From Rubrivivax sp. (GTDB lineage Bacteria; Pseudomonadota; Gammaproteobacteria; Burkholderiales; Burkholderiaceae_C), in the NCBI GenBank assembly GCA_027487585.1, contig JAIYDH010000157.1, positions 1 through 34,373 on the forward strand: DNA of 34,373 nucleotides. Reading direction: 5' to 3'. The position numbers were made by a program, and so were the translations under genes. Of the stretch, positions 1 to 7,739 are shown piece after piece (within the stretch, counting starts at the first letter, position 1; every line of letters starts with the position of its first letter). A model generated the notes under the pieces. That model was not told the origin of the DNA, searched no databases, and saw only the letters and a list, made by a program, of their open reading frames with translations.

Positions 1-79
1 CGACCTGCGCGCCCATCACCTTGATGGGAAACGCGCTCGGGTACGTGATCAGGCTCTCTTCGGGCGGAATCTCGGGCAT
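1..79 (-). CDS. YbeD/DUF493 family protein, N-terminal fragment cut by the window edge
   Basis: Only the first 26 codons are present. The start reads MPEIPPEESLITYPS and continues to a FPIKVMG segment, which is the usual opening of the small YbeD (DUF493) proteins of betaproteobacteria. In Burkholderiales this gene normally lies between the D-amino-acid aminotransferase gene and lipB-lipA, and here it follows the aminotransferase stop by 22 bp on the same strand, so the lipoate genes probably continue outside the window. The family has a ferredoxin-like fold and a proposed regulatory role, but no settled function. The call rests on a short N-terminus plus synteny. Confidence 0.75.
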   Translation of the reverse strand, partial: MPEIPPEESLITYPSAFPIKVMGAQV

Positions 80-101
80 GGCAGATCGTGTTCGAAGGCC
101 G

Positions 102-971
102 TCAGATCGACATCGTCTTCTTGGCGCGCTGGTAGGCCTCGAAGAGCCGCGCGTACACCGGGCCGGGCTTGCCGCGCAGCGCGCCGTGGCCCACGGACTC
201 GCCGTCGATCTTCGTCACCGGCAGCAGTTCCTTGGTGGCCGAGCTCAGCATCACTTCATCGGCGGCCCGCACATCGGCCTCGGAGATGGGGCGCAGGTTG
301 TAGGCCACGCCGCAGTCCTCGCAGAGCTCGCGCAGCAGATCGACACGGATGCCTTCGAGCACGTGCTCGCTCTTGGGCGGGCCGAGCAGGGCGCCTTCGT
401 GCGCGATCCACACGTTGCTGGCGGCGGCCTCGGTGAGCCAGCCGTCGCGGAACATGATGGTCTCCATCGCGCCCTGGTCGGCCGAGATCTGCCGCGCCAG
501 CACGTTGCCCAGCAGGCTGGTGCTCTTGATGTCGCCACGCTCCCAGCGGAAGTCGCGGGCGGTGACGCAGGCCACGCCGGCGTGGCGCTGCTCGGCCGTG
601 GCGTGCTTCAGCGGGTTGCTCATCATGAACACCGTGGGCACCGGGTGGGCCGGCATCACGTGGTCGCGCGGGGCCACGCCGCGCGTGACCTGGATGTAGA
701 CGACCTGGTCTTCCTCGGCCCGCGCCGCCACCAGCTGGCGGCAGCGCTCGAGCCACTGCTCGCGCGTGGCCGGCTGCGGCAGGCGCAGCTTGGCCAGGCT
801 GCGGTTCAGGCGCGCGAGGTGTTCATCGAAGCGGAACAGCCGCCGCCCGTACACCGGCACGACCTCGTAGATGCCGTCGCCGAAGATGAAGCCGCGGTCG
901 AGCACCGGAATGCGCGCCTCGGCGAGCGGCATGAACTCGCCGTTGAGAAAGCAGAGCGTGTCGTGATTCAT
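102..971 (-). CDS. dat: D-amino-acid aminotransferase (PLP fold type IV)
   Basis: 289 aa, the usual length for class IV aminotransferases. These cytoplasmic PLP enzymes exchange the amino group between D-amino acids (D-Ala, D-Glu) and 2-oxo acids. The start region has the family pattern FLNGEF, then VLDRGFIFGDGIYEV at about residues 23-37. The PLP lysine is K149 in DIKSTSLLGNVLA, and the conserved glutamate follows in LTEAAASNVW (E181). I chose the ATG at 971 because it gives the expected short N-terminus; an in-frame start 8 codons upstream is less likely. The gene follows a dispersed repeat and precedes a YbeD gene by 22 bp. A branched-chain aminotransferase or 4-amino-4-deoxychorismate lyase is the alternative, but the sequence around the lysine and the synteny favour Dat. 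Confidence 0.88.
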   Translation of the reverse strand: MNHDTLCFLNGEFMPLAEARIPVLDRGFIFGDGIYEVVPVYGRRLFRFDEHLARLNRSLAKLRLPQPATREQWLERCRQLVAARAEEDQVVYIQVTRGVAPRDHVMPAHPVPTVFMMSNPLKHATAEQRHAGVACVTARDFRWERGDIKSTSLLGNVLARQISADQGAMETIMFRDGWLTEAAASNVWIAHEGALLGPPKSEHVLEGIRVDLLRELCEDCGVAYNLRPISEADVRAADEVMLSSATKELLPVTKIDGESVGHGALRGKPGPVYARLFEAYQRAKKTMSI

Positions 972-990
972 GTCGAGGGACTCGGGTCTT

Positions 991-1074
991 CCCAAGCGGC
1001 CGCCGCGGATCTGGCTCTGCCAGGCCGCTGGCGGCGCCCCCTGGGGGGAGCGCCGCAGGCGCTACGGGGGGGTC
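991..1074. repeat. Dispersed GC-rich Burkholderiales intergenic element with nested hairpins
   Basis: This gap between the binding-protein stop and the dat start is filled by a sequence of a kind I recognise from many Rubrivivax and Comamonadaceae intergenic regions. It has a GCGGCCGCCGCGG end, a central CCCCCTGGGGGG palindrome near 1037-1048 and a second hairpin (GCGCC-GCA-GGCGC) near 1050-1062, ending in a run of G. It can fold on either strand and may act as a transcription terminator or mRNA stabiliser. Recognition is from memory; copy number in this genome cannot be seen here. Confidence 0.6.
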
Positions 1075-1974
1075 TCATGTCGCAGGCTTGTCCGATTTCG
1101 CCTTCAGGTTGTCGCGCAGTTCTTGCGGCATCGGGGCGTTCAGGTTCACGCCCTTGGGCGGGATCGGGCTCTGGAACCAGCGCGTGTACATGCGCTCGAA
1201 CTCGCCGCTGTCCATCAGGCGCGCCAGCACGCCGTCGACCAGCGCCTTGAACGTGGGGTCGTCCCTGCGCAGCATGATGGCGTAGGGCTCGACCTGGATC
1301 GACTCACCCACCACCGACCACTCACGCGGGTTGGCGCTGCTCGCGGCAAGGCCGTAGAGCAGGATGTCGTCCATCGCGAAGGCGTCGGCGCGGCCGCTGG
1401 CCACCACGAGCTGGCTTTCCGAATGGTCCTTGGCGCCGATCAGCTCGAAACCGAGCGAGCGCTCGTCGTTCAGCGCCCGCATGATGCGGAAGTTGGTGGT
1501 GCCGGTGGTCGACACGACCTTGCGGCCCTTCAGGTCGGCCACGCTCTTGATCGGCGAGCCGGCCTTCACCAGCAGCCGAGTGCCGGTGTAGAAGTAGTTG
1601 GTGGCAAACGCCACCTGCTTGCCGCGGTCGGAGTTGTTGGTGGTGCTGCCGCACTCGATGTCGATGGTGCCGTTCACCAGCAGCGGGATGCGGTTGGCGC
1701 TGGTCACGGCCTGCGTCGTGATCTTCAGGTCGGCGCGGCCGGTGGCCTTCTTCACCTCGTCGACGATGCGGCCGCAGATCTCCCAGCCAAAGCCGGTGGG
1801 CTGGGCCTTGTCGTCGAGGTAGCTGAAGGGGATGGAGCTCTCGCGGTAGGCCACGGCGATGCTGCCGCTGGCCTTGACCTTGTCGAGCGTCTGCGCGTGG
1901 GCGGCAGGCCCCGCGGTCAGCAAGACGGCCACAACGGCGTAAGACAAGAGGGCGCGGGTCGGCAGACGGGTCAT
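1075..1974 (-). CDS. Amino-acid ABC transporter periplasmic binding protein, GltI-like
   Basis: 299 aa including a signal peptide (MTRLPTRALL, hydrophobic core, cleavage after AHA at about residue 27). The mature part is a family 3 solute-binding protein: it opens LDKVKASGSIAVAYRESS and has the GTIDIECG and GRKVVSTTGTT segments typical of the glutamate/aspartate receptor GltI. It would deliver acidic amino acids to an inner-membrane ABC transporter. The ATG at 1974 is chosen because AGGAG lies 7 nt upstream and the signal peptide starts there; an ATG 29 codons upstream would hide the signal peptide. No permease or ATPase gene is adjacent, so the partner transporter is elsewhere. Its placement after a D-aminoacylase and before dat raises the possibility that it binds D-amino acids, which is inference. 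Confidence 0.85.
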   Translation of the reverse strand: MTRLPTRALLSYAVVAVLLTAGPAAHAQTLDKVKASGSIAVAYRESSIPFSYLDDKAQPTGFGWEICGRIVDEVKKATGRADLKITTQAVTSANRIPLLVNGTIDIECGSTTNNSDRGKQVAFATNYFYTGTRLLVKAGSPIKSVADLKGRKVVSTTGTTNFRIMRALNDERSLGFELIGAKDHSESQLVVASGRADAFAMDDILLYGLAASSANPREWSVVGESIQVEPYAIMLRRDDPTFKALVDGVLARLMDSGEFERMYTRWFQSPIPPKGVNLNAPMPQELRDNLKAKSDKPAT

Positions 1975-2070
1975 GCAAGGCTCCTGGGCGAGTGGGGGCA
2001 ACAGGGGGCGACTGTACGGCCGCCGCGACGGGCCGGCCATCGGGGAACGCGGCGGCACCATCAGCGGCGC

Positions 2071-2967
2071 TTATGGTCGGTGTTCGGCTTCGGCCGTGGC
2101 CACGGCCAACCGGAAGGCGTCGACAAACGCCAGCGCCAGCCGGCGCTCGTGGGGCTCGGGCGGCAGCAGCGCGGCCAGGCCCACGCGCACCTCGGGCGCC
2201 AGCGGCTGCACGTGCAGCTGCGGGCTGCGCGCGGCGGCGGCGGTGAACGAGTCCACCACGGCGGCGCCGAAGCCCTCTTCGGCCAGCACCAGCGCCGTGT
2301 GGTGCGTCTGCACGACGATCTCGCCAACGGCCGGCAACCCGGCGCGCTGCGCGTGTTCGGCCAGGAGCGCGCCCAGCGGATCGCGCTCGTCGATGCGCAC
2401 AAAGGGCTGGCGCGCCAGCTCCTGCAGCGTCACGGTGGCGGCGCGGCCGACACGCTGGCGCGACACGCACACCAGCCGGCCGCTGGCCAGCGGCACCAGC
2501 TCCAGCCCGGCCACCGGCGTGTGTCCGTAGACGATGCCGACATCGGCCTCGCGCAGCGCCAGGGCCTGGGCGATCTCGCGCGAGTGCAGTGTGCGGATGG
2601 CCAGCGGCGCGCTGGCGTGCCGGGCGCGAAAGTGGCGCAAGGCCGCGGGCAGCTGCACCACCGCCAGCGACGGCACGACCAGCACGCGCAGCGGCGCGCT
2701 GCGGCCGGCGCGCTGGGCCTCGGCCAGCCGGCGCACGGCTTCGAGCTGGCCCATCAGCTTGCTCACTTCGGGCATCAGGGCCTGCGCCTCGGCGGTGGAG
2801 ACGAGGCGGTTCTTCTGGCGCGTGAAGAGCGCGTAGCCGAGCTGCCGTTCGGCCGACTGCAGCGCCTGCGTGGCCGCCGGCTGCGTGAGGTGCAAGAGCC
2901 GCGCTGCGCCGCTGATCGTGCCGGTCAGCATGACGGCGTGGAAGATCTCGAGGTGCTTGAGCTTCAT
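2071..2967 (-). CDS. LysR-family transcriptional regulator
   Basis: 298 aa, the normal length of the family. The N-terminal winged helix-turn-helix is clear: MKLKHLEIFHAVMLTGTISG, then AARLLHLTQPAATQALQSAE and LGYALFTRQKNR within residues 1-57. The rest is the effector-binding domain (about residues 90-295). The gene starts 10 bp after the deacylase stop and ends 96 bp before the binding-protein start, so it lies inside a co-directional run rather than diverging from its target as many LysR genes do. Likely targets are the neighbouring deacylase, binding protein or aminotransferase genes, with a D-amino acid or its N-acyl derivative as a possible effector. That assignment is positional only. 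Confidence 0.88.
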   Translation of the reverse strand: MKLKHLEIFHAVMLTGTISGAARLLHLTQPAATQALQSAERQLGYALFTRQKNRLVSTAEAQALMPEVSKLMGQLEAVRRLAEAQRAGRSAPLRVLVVPSLAVVQLPAALRHFRARHASAPLAIRTLHSREIAQALALREADVGIVYGHTPVAGLELVPLASGRLVCVSRQRVGRAATVTLQELARQPFVRIDERDPLGALLAEHAQRAGLPAVGEIVVQTHHTALVLAEEGFGAAVVDSFTAAAARSPQLHVQPLAPEVRVGLAALLPPEPHERRLALAFVDAFRLAVATAEAEHRP

Positions 2968-2977
2968 CGCGGCCGCC

Positions 2978-4402
2978 TCACGCCCGCCGCCGCAGCAGCT
3001 GACCTGCGTGCTGCTGCACCACCTCGCCGTGCTCGACCACGACCTGCCCGTTCACCGCCACCAGCGTGATGCCCACCGGCGCTGCCTGTGGCTCGATGTA
3101 GCTGGCGCGGTCGGCCACGTTGGCCGGGTCGAAGACGGTGATGTCGGCCGCCGCGCCCGGCTGCAGCAGGCCGCGGCCGGCGAGGCCGAAGCGCCGCGCG
3201 CTCAGGCCCGTCATCTTGTGCACCGCCTGCTCCAGCGTGAGCAGGCCGCGGTCGCGCGCGTAGTGGCCCAGCACGCGTGGAAAGGTGCCCCACAGGCGCG
3301 GGTGCTGCGCGCCTTCGCCTGGCAGGCCATCAGAGCCCACCATGGCCAGCGGGTGGGCCAGGATGCGGTCGACATCCTCGTCACTCATCGCGAAATAGAT
3401 CGCGCCGCCGGGCAGAAGCTGACGCGACAGTTCGGTGGCATCGAGCCCGCGTTCGGCAGCCATCTCGCGCAGCGAGCGGCCCGCCGCCTGCGGCTCGGCC
3501 TTCGACCAGGTGATCATCACGTCGCGGCTGCTCGCCACGCGCTCGGGCAGCAGCATCGTCGACGAGGCCGTGTACGGATAGCAGTCCAGGCACACCGACT
3601 GCCCGGCTGCGGCGGCCTCGATCAACGCCAGCGTGCGCTGCGAGCCGCCGTGCTGCGCCGTGCCCATGAGCTTGTGGTGCGACAGCACCAGCGGCACGTC
3701 GAGCGCCCGGCCCACGGCCAGGGCCTCGCGCAGCGCGGCGTCGATGTCGGCGCCTTCGTCGCGGATGTGCATGGTGACGATGCCGCGGCCGCCGGCCAGT
3801 GGCTGGCCCACGGCGACGAGCTCTTCGGTCGTGGCGGCGCGTGCCGGCGGGTAGAACACGCCCGTCGACAGGCCGATCGCGCCGGCTTCCAGCGCCTCGG
3901 CCAGCGCCGCCTGCATGCTCGCCACCTCGTCGGCGCGCGCCGGGCGCGAGAGCTCGGTCATCGCGCCCACGCGCAGCGTCGTGTGGCCCACCAGCAGCGC
4001 CGCGTTGAGCGCCGGTCGCGCGGCCTGCACGGCCTGCACATAGTCGGCAAAGCGCGGCAGCGTCCAGGGCCCGGGCAGGATGTCCAGCGGCGCCGGCGGG
4101 GCGTCGTGCACCAGCGGTGCCAGGCTGATGCCGCAGTTGCCGGTGATGACGGTGGTGACGCCTTGCAGCAGCTTCGGGTGCCGCGCCGGGTGCTGCAGCA
4201 GCAGGCGGTCGTCGTGCGTGTGGCTGTCGATGAAGCCGGGCGCGACGATCAGGCCGGTGGCATCGATGCGGCGGTGCGCGGCGGTGCCCGAGAGCGCTCC
4301 GATGGCGGCGATGCGGCCGCCCGCCACGCCCACGTCGGCACGCCGCCGTGGCGCACCGCTGCCGTCGATCAGCTCGCCGCCTTCGATCAGCAGGTCGAGC
4401 AT
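2978..4402 (-). CDS. N-acyl-D-amino-acid deacylase (amidohydrolase superfamily)
   Basis: 474 aa. It would hydrolyse N-acyl-D-amino acids to a free D-amino acid and a carboxylate in the cytoplasm. The family's zinc-site residues are visible: H61 and H63 in FIDSHTHDD, C90 in GNCGIS, H212 in MHIRDE, H242/H243 in SHHK, and D358 in MVGSDGLP. The start MLDLLIEGGELIDGSG is the standard opening beta-strand, so the ATG at 4402 is preferred over one 23 codons upstream. It lies 22 bp after the PBP5/6-like gene and 10 bp before the lysR gene, all co-directional. With dat downstream it suggests a D-amino-acid salvage route. An N-acyl-D-glutamate or D-aspartate-specific deacylase is equally compatible; substrate cannot be told from the sequence. 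Confidence 0.85.
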   Translation of the reverse strand: MLDLLIEGGELIDGSGAPRRRADVGVAGGRIAAIGALSGTAAHRRIDATGLIVAPGFIDSHTHDDRLLLQHPARHPKLLQGVTTVITGNCGISLAPLVHDAPPAPLDILPGPWTLPRFADYVQAVQAARPALNAALLVGHTTLRVGAMTELSRPARADEVASMQAALAEALEAGAIGLSTGVFYPPARAATTEELVAVGQPLAGGRGIVTMHIRDEGADIDAALREALAVGRALDVPLVLSHHKLMGTAQHGGSQRTLALIEAAAAGQSVCLDCYPYTASSTMLLPERVASSRDVMITWSKAEPQAAGRSLREMAAERGLDATELSRQLLPGGAIYFAMSDEDVDRILAHPLAMVGSDGLPGEGAQHPRLWGTFPRVLGHYARDRGLLTLEQAVHKMTGLSARRFGLAGRGLLQPGAAADITVFDPANVADRASYIEPQAAPVGITLVAVNGQVVVEHGEVVQQHAGQLLRRRA

Positions 4403-4424
4403 GTGGCGCGGCCCCGAGGGTGCG

Positions 4425-5582
4425 TCAACGGATCCACAAGCGGATGGCGTCCCAGGCGCGGCCCAGCACACCGGCCAGCGGCACCGCCTGCTGCACCACC
4501 AGCGGCAGGTTTGCCACCGGCGTGCCGCCGGCGGTGACGACCTCGATGCGCCCGACCTCCTGGCCCTGCACCAGTGGCGCCACGAGCGGCTCGGTGCGCG
4601 TGAGCGTGGTCTGCAGGCGAGCGCCGTCGCCGCGGGGCACGGTGACCACCAGCGCGCCGGCAGCGCCCAGCGCCACGGTGTTGGTCGCGCCCTTCCACAC
4701 CGGCACGGTCGTCACCGGTTGACCGGTGGCATACAGGCGCACCGCGTCCCAGGACTGCCAGCCCCAGTTGAGCAGCTTCTGCGCCTCGCCGGCAGCGGCC
4801 TCGCGGCTGCTGGCGCCCGAGAGCACCACGAGCAGGCGGCGCGGGCCGGCGGGGGTGTCGCGCAGCGCCGTGGCCACCACGCCGTGGCCGGCGGTGGGAG
4901 ACGCCATCACGGCCAGGCCGCCGATGCTGCCGTCGCGCGCCAGCAGCAGGTTGGGGTTGTCCTGGCGCAGGCCGGCGTGCTCCAACTGGCGCAGCGCAAA
5001 CAGCGGCAAGGTGTCGGCGTGTTCGCTCATCAGCCGCGCGGCCAGCGTGGCCAGCTCGCGTGGCGTGCTGGTCTGCCCGCCGGCCGGCTCGCCGGTGGGG
5101 TTGTGGAACACGGTCTGCTTCAGGCCGATGGCCAGCGCTCGGCGGTTCATCTGCGCGACGAAGTCCTCGACCGAACCCGACACGCCCTCGGCCAGCGCCA
5201 CGGCGGCATCGCGCGCGCCGAGCACGGCCACGCCACGCAGCAGCTCGTCGATGCGCAGGGTGCCGGTGGCGTACATCAAGGGCACGCCGGGGCGGCGCTC
5301 GGCGCGGGCGCGGGCCGAGATCGCCAGCGTGGAGTCGCGGGCAGGGCGGCCGTCCTGCATGGCGCCGAGCGCGACGTAGGCCGTCATCAGCGGGGTGGCA
5401 CCGGCGGGGTCGAGCGCGGTGTCGGCCTCGTGCGCGGCGAGCACGCGGCCGCTGGCGAGGTCGATCAGCAGGTGCTGCCGCGCGGCCACCTCGGGCGGTG
5501 GGGGCGTGTCGGCCGTCGCGGCCAGCGCCAGCAGGCCCAGGCCGAGGACCAGCAGCCGCCGGAAGAAGGCGCCGAGCCTCAC
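4425..5582 (-). CDS. PBP5/6-family protein (DD-carboxypeptidase fold) lacking all catalytic motifs
   Basis: 385 aa, full length for the DacA/DacC family: signal peptide (residues 1-24), peptidase S11 domain (about 30-260), C-terminal beta domain (about 270-370) and a terminal amphipathic helix (GRAWDAIRLWIR) of the kind that anchors PBP5 to the inner membrane. The three active-site motifs are replaced. Where the family reads PASLTKLMTAY this protein reads PAGATPLMTAY, so nucleophile Ser is G61 and general-base Lys is P64. SGN is G122-A123-R124. KTG is I220-G221-G222. I checked the first and third directly in the nucleotides. The frame is intact, so this looks like a maintained pseudoenzyme rather than decay. 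It starts with GTG, overlapping the hydrolase stop (GTGA). A non-catalytic peptidoglycan-binding or regulatory role is inferred. Confidence 0.85.
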   Translation of the reverse strand: MRLGAFFRRLLVLGLGLLALAATADTPPPPEVAARQHLLIDLASGRVLAAHEADTALDPAGATPLMTAYVALGAMQDGRPARDSTLAISARARAERRPGVPLMYATGTLRIDELLRGVAVLGARDAAVALAEGVSGSVEDFVAQMNRRALAIGLKQTVFHNPTGEPAGGQTSTPRELATLAARLMSEHADTLPLFALRQLEHAGLRQDNPNLLLARDGSIGGLAVMASPTAGHGVVATALRDTPAGPRRLLVVLSGASSREAAAGEAQKLLNWGWQSWDAVRLYATGQPVTTVPVWKGATNTVALGAAGALVVTVPRGDGARLQTTLTRTEPLVAPLVQGQEVGRIEVVTAGGTPVANLPLVVQQAVPLAGVLGRAWDAIRLWIR

Positions 5583-6211
5583 GGCGCGCGCGCCGCCAGG
5601 GCGCCGACGACGATCTGGCGCAGCGTCGGCAGCAGGCCGTGGAAGAAGTGCCCGGCGCCGGGCAGCACCGTCACCGGCAGCGTCTGCGGGCGCGCCCAGT
5701 CGAGCACCGCGGCCAGCGGCACGACGTCGTCGACCTCGCCGTGCACCACCAGCGTGTCGGCCGGCACCGGGGCGACCTCGAAGTTCACGACCGCCGGACC
5801 GATGAGCACCAGCCGTTCGGCGGCTTCACCGGCATCGGCCAGCGTGCGCGCGGCCTGCGATGCGACGTAGCCACCGAACGAAAAGCCGCCCAGCAGCAGC
5901 GGCTCGCCCGCGGCACGGAAGTGCGCGATGACGGCGCGGGCATCGTCGATCTCGCCGCGGCCGGCGTCCCAGCTGCCTGCCGAGCCGCCGATGCCGCGGA
6001 AGTTGAAGCGCACCGCGCGCCAGCCGCTCAGCACCGCGGCGCGGGCCAGGGTCTGCACGACCTTGTTGTCCATCGTGCCACCGTGCAGCGGGTGCGGGTG
6101 GCACAGCACGGCCACGCCGCGCAGCGGCACGCCCGGTGCGGGTGCGTCGACAGCGCAGGCCAGCTCGCCGGCCGGCCCTGCGATTGCGAGGCGCTCGGTG
6201 AGCGCGTTCAT
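5579..6211 (-). CDS. Alpha/beta hydrolase, short COG2945-type
   Basis: 210 aa with no signal peptide, so cytoplasmic. The catalytic triad of the alpha/beta hydrolase fold is visible: nucleophile elbow GGFSFGGY with S111, acid D161 or D162 in VVHGEVDDVVP, and H188 in GAGHFFHG. The N-terminal CHPHPLHGGTMDNKVV segment is characteristic of this small group, often annotated as dienelactone hydrolase-like or CocE/NonD-related. The start is the ATG at 6211, where the core fold begins; 22 upstream in-frame codons overlap the ferredoxin gene in another frame. It ends 4 bp into the PBP5/6-like gene and begins 16 bp after the ferredoxin stop, a tight operon arrangement. The natural substrate is unknown. 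Confidence 0.82.
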   Translation of the reverse strand: MNALTERLAIAGPAGELACAVDAPAPGVPLRGVAVLCHPHPLHGGTMDNKVVQTLARAAVLSGWRAVRFNFRGIGGSAGSWDAGRGEIDDARAVIAHFRAAGEPLLLGGFSFGGYVASQAARTLADAGEAAERLVLIGPAVVNFEVAPVPADTLVVHGEVDDVVPLAAVLDWARPQTLPVTVLPGAGHFFHGLLPTLRQIVVGALAARAP

Positions 6212-6227
6212 CGGGCGGGCCGGGGCC

Positions 6228-6554
6228 TCAACGGCCCACGTCGGCCGGCAGCACGAGGCGCTCGACCACCTCGCCACCCTTCAAGTGGCGCTCGACGATC
6301 TCGTCGATGTCGTTCTTGTCGACGTAGGTGTACCAGGTGCCCTCGGGGTAGACCACCGCCACCGGGCCGCCGGCGCAGCGGTCCAGGCAACCGGCCTTGT
6401 TGACGCGCACGCCACCCGGGCCGGCCAGGCCCGCGGCCTTGATGCGCGACTTGCAGTGGTCGAAGGCGGCCTGCGGGCCGTGCTGCGCGCACGAGGCTTC
6501 GCCGTTGCTGCGCTCGTTGAGGCAGAAGAAGACGTGGTGCTTGTAGTAGCTCAT
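6228..6554 (-). CDS. Thioredoxin-like [2Fe-2S] ferredoxin
   Basis: 108 aa. It opens with the MSYYKHHVFFC pattern and carries C11, C22, C56 and C60 (the last two in AGCLDRCAGGP), the four-cysteine layout of the thioredoxin-fold [2Fe-2S] ferredoxins related to the NuoE C-terminal domain. C34 is an extra cysteine. It would be a soluble electron carrier; the physiological partners of these stand-alone proteins are not established. It sits 25 bp after the VanZ-family stop and 16 bp before the hydrolase start, all on the minus strand. A ferredoxin followed by this type of alpha/beta hydrolase is a pairing I have seen in betaproteobacteria. Confidence 0.88.
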   Translation of the reverse strand: MSYYKHHVFFCLNERSNGEASCAQHGPQAAFDHCKSRIKAAGLAGPGGVRVNKAGCLDRCAGGPVAVVYPEGTWYTYVDKNDIDEIVERHLKGGEVVERLVLPADVGR

Positions 6555-6579
6555 TGCAGTCGATTGTAGGCAGCGGCCC

Positions 6580-7704
6580 TCATTCGCCGCGCCGAGGCGG
6601 GCGTGCCAGCCGCGACAGCAGCCAGGCCATCGCCAGCCAGGGCCAGAGCCAGCCCAGCCACTGCGCGACGCCGTGGAAACGCACGAAGCGGCCCTGCTCC
6701 CAGGCCTGCAGGCTCAGCGTCAGGTAGGGGTCGCCCGGCGCCTGCGACAGCAGGGCCACCATCGCGGCGAGGGCCATCAAGCCCAGGCCGCAGACCAGCC
6801 GCGCCGGCAGCGCCACGCACGCCAGTGCCAGCAGCAGGCCGGCCAGCAGTGCGGGCACGGTGCGCGGGCCGATCCAGGCCAGCGCGTTGTGCGGGCCGAA
6901 GTTCAGCGCCGTCGACAGCGTCATCGTCAACAGCGCCAGCGCCAGCGCGCCCAGCGCCAGGCCGAGGCGGCGCCAGCCGCGGGGCGTGACGGCGTAGGCC
7001 ACGACGCAAGGTGCGAGCAGGCCCAGCGCCGTGGCCATCCACTCGGCCAGCGGCGACAGGGGCGTCAGGCTCGCCGCGGGGGTTTCGAGCAGCGGCTGCA
7101 GCGCGGCCGCCCAGTCGACCCCGGCCAGCCGCTCGGCCAGCCACTCGCGGGCGCGATCGACGCCGTGGCCCAGGCCCAGCGGCACCGGGGCCGGGAACAG
7201 CAGCGCCAGCGGCCACAGCGCCAGCAGCGCCAGCGCGTAGGCGGCATCCCCGGTGAACCAGCGTTGGCGCAGCGCATTCCAGCGGTCCACCAGACCGGCC
7301 GCCTGCAAGCCCCAGGCGAACAGCGCGCCGCCCACCGCGCCGGCGCTGTTGAGCTCGAAGTCACCGCGCGTGGGCACGCGGTCGGGCACGAAGAACTGCA
7401 GGCACTCGCAGGCGTACGACAGCCCCGCGGCCAGCAGCACCGCCAGCGGCACCGCTCCGCGCGCGCGCCAGCCGCTGCGCAGCAGCGCCAGCGCCAGCAG
7501 CAGCGCCAGCGGCGCATAGCCCAGGCCGTTGGACCAGCGGTCGAACTGGTCCTGGTGGATGGCCTGTGGCAGCACCAGCAGTTCCAGCGCCGTGCGCCCG
7601 GGTGGCCAGCGCCAGCCCTCGAACGGATACAGGCTGGCATACAGCACCAGCAGCGCATAGGCCAGCGCCAGCCAGGTGGCCGAACTGTGGTGGCGCGTGT
7701 TCAT
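6580..7704 (-). CDS. VanZ-family multi-spanning membrane protein
   Basis: 374 aa. The N-terminal half matches the VanZ-like pattern: TWLALAYALLVLYASLYPFE, a WSNGLGYAPL segment, a CLQFFVPDRVPTRGDFELN segment near residue 110-128 and AGAVGGALFAW. The C-terminal half contributes more hydrophobic helices, so the protein probably has about nine or ten membrane segments. VanZ itself gives low-level teicoplanin resistance by an unknown route; most chromosomal homologues have no known function. The start is the ATG at 7704, at the beginning of the first membrane segment and 35 bp after the hemJ stop. It is co-directional with hemJ and the ferredoxin gene. Confidence 0.85.
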   Translation of the reverse strand: MNTRHHSSATWLALAYALLVLYASLYPFEGWRWPPGRTALELLVLPQAIHQDQFDRWSNGLGYAPLALLLALALLRSGWRARGAVPLAVLLAAGLSYACECLQFFVPDRVPTRGDFELNSAGAVGGALFAWGLQAAGLVDRWNALRQRWFTGDAAYALALLALWPLALLFPAPVPLGLGHGVDRAREWLAERLAGVDWAAALQPLLETPAASLTPLSPLAEWMATALGLLAPCVVAYAVTPRGWRRLGLALGALALALLTMTLSTALNFGPHNALAWIGPRTVPALLAGLLLALACVALPARLVCGLGLMALAAMVALLSQAPGDPYLTLSLQAWEQGRFVRFHGVAQWLGWLWPWLAMAWLLSRLARPPRRGE

Positions 7705-7739
7705 GGCGGCCCCCGAAAGCGGCAGCTCGGGTCGTGCCG

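Noticed and set aside
970..3069. A very long plus-strand open frame (about 700 codons) opposite the LysR and binding-protein genes
   Set aside because: The translation is rich in Arg, His, Gln and Gly, with no domain, and lies opposite genes with clear families. High GC makes stop codons rare on the reverse strand.
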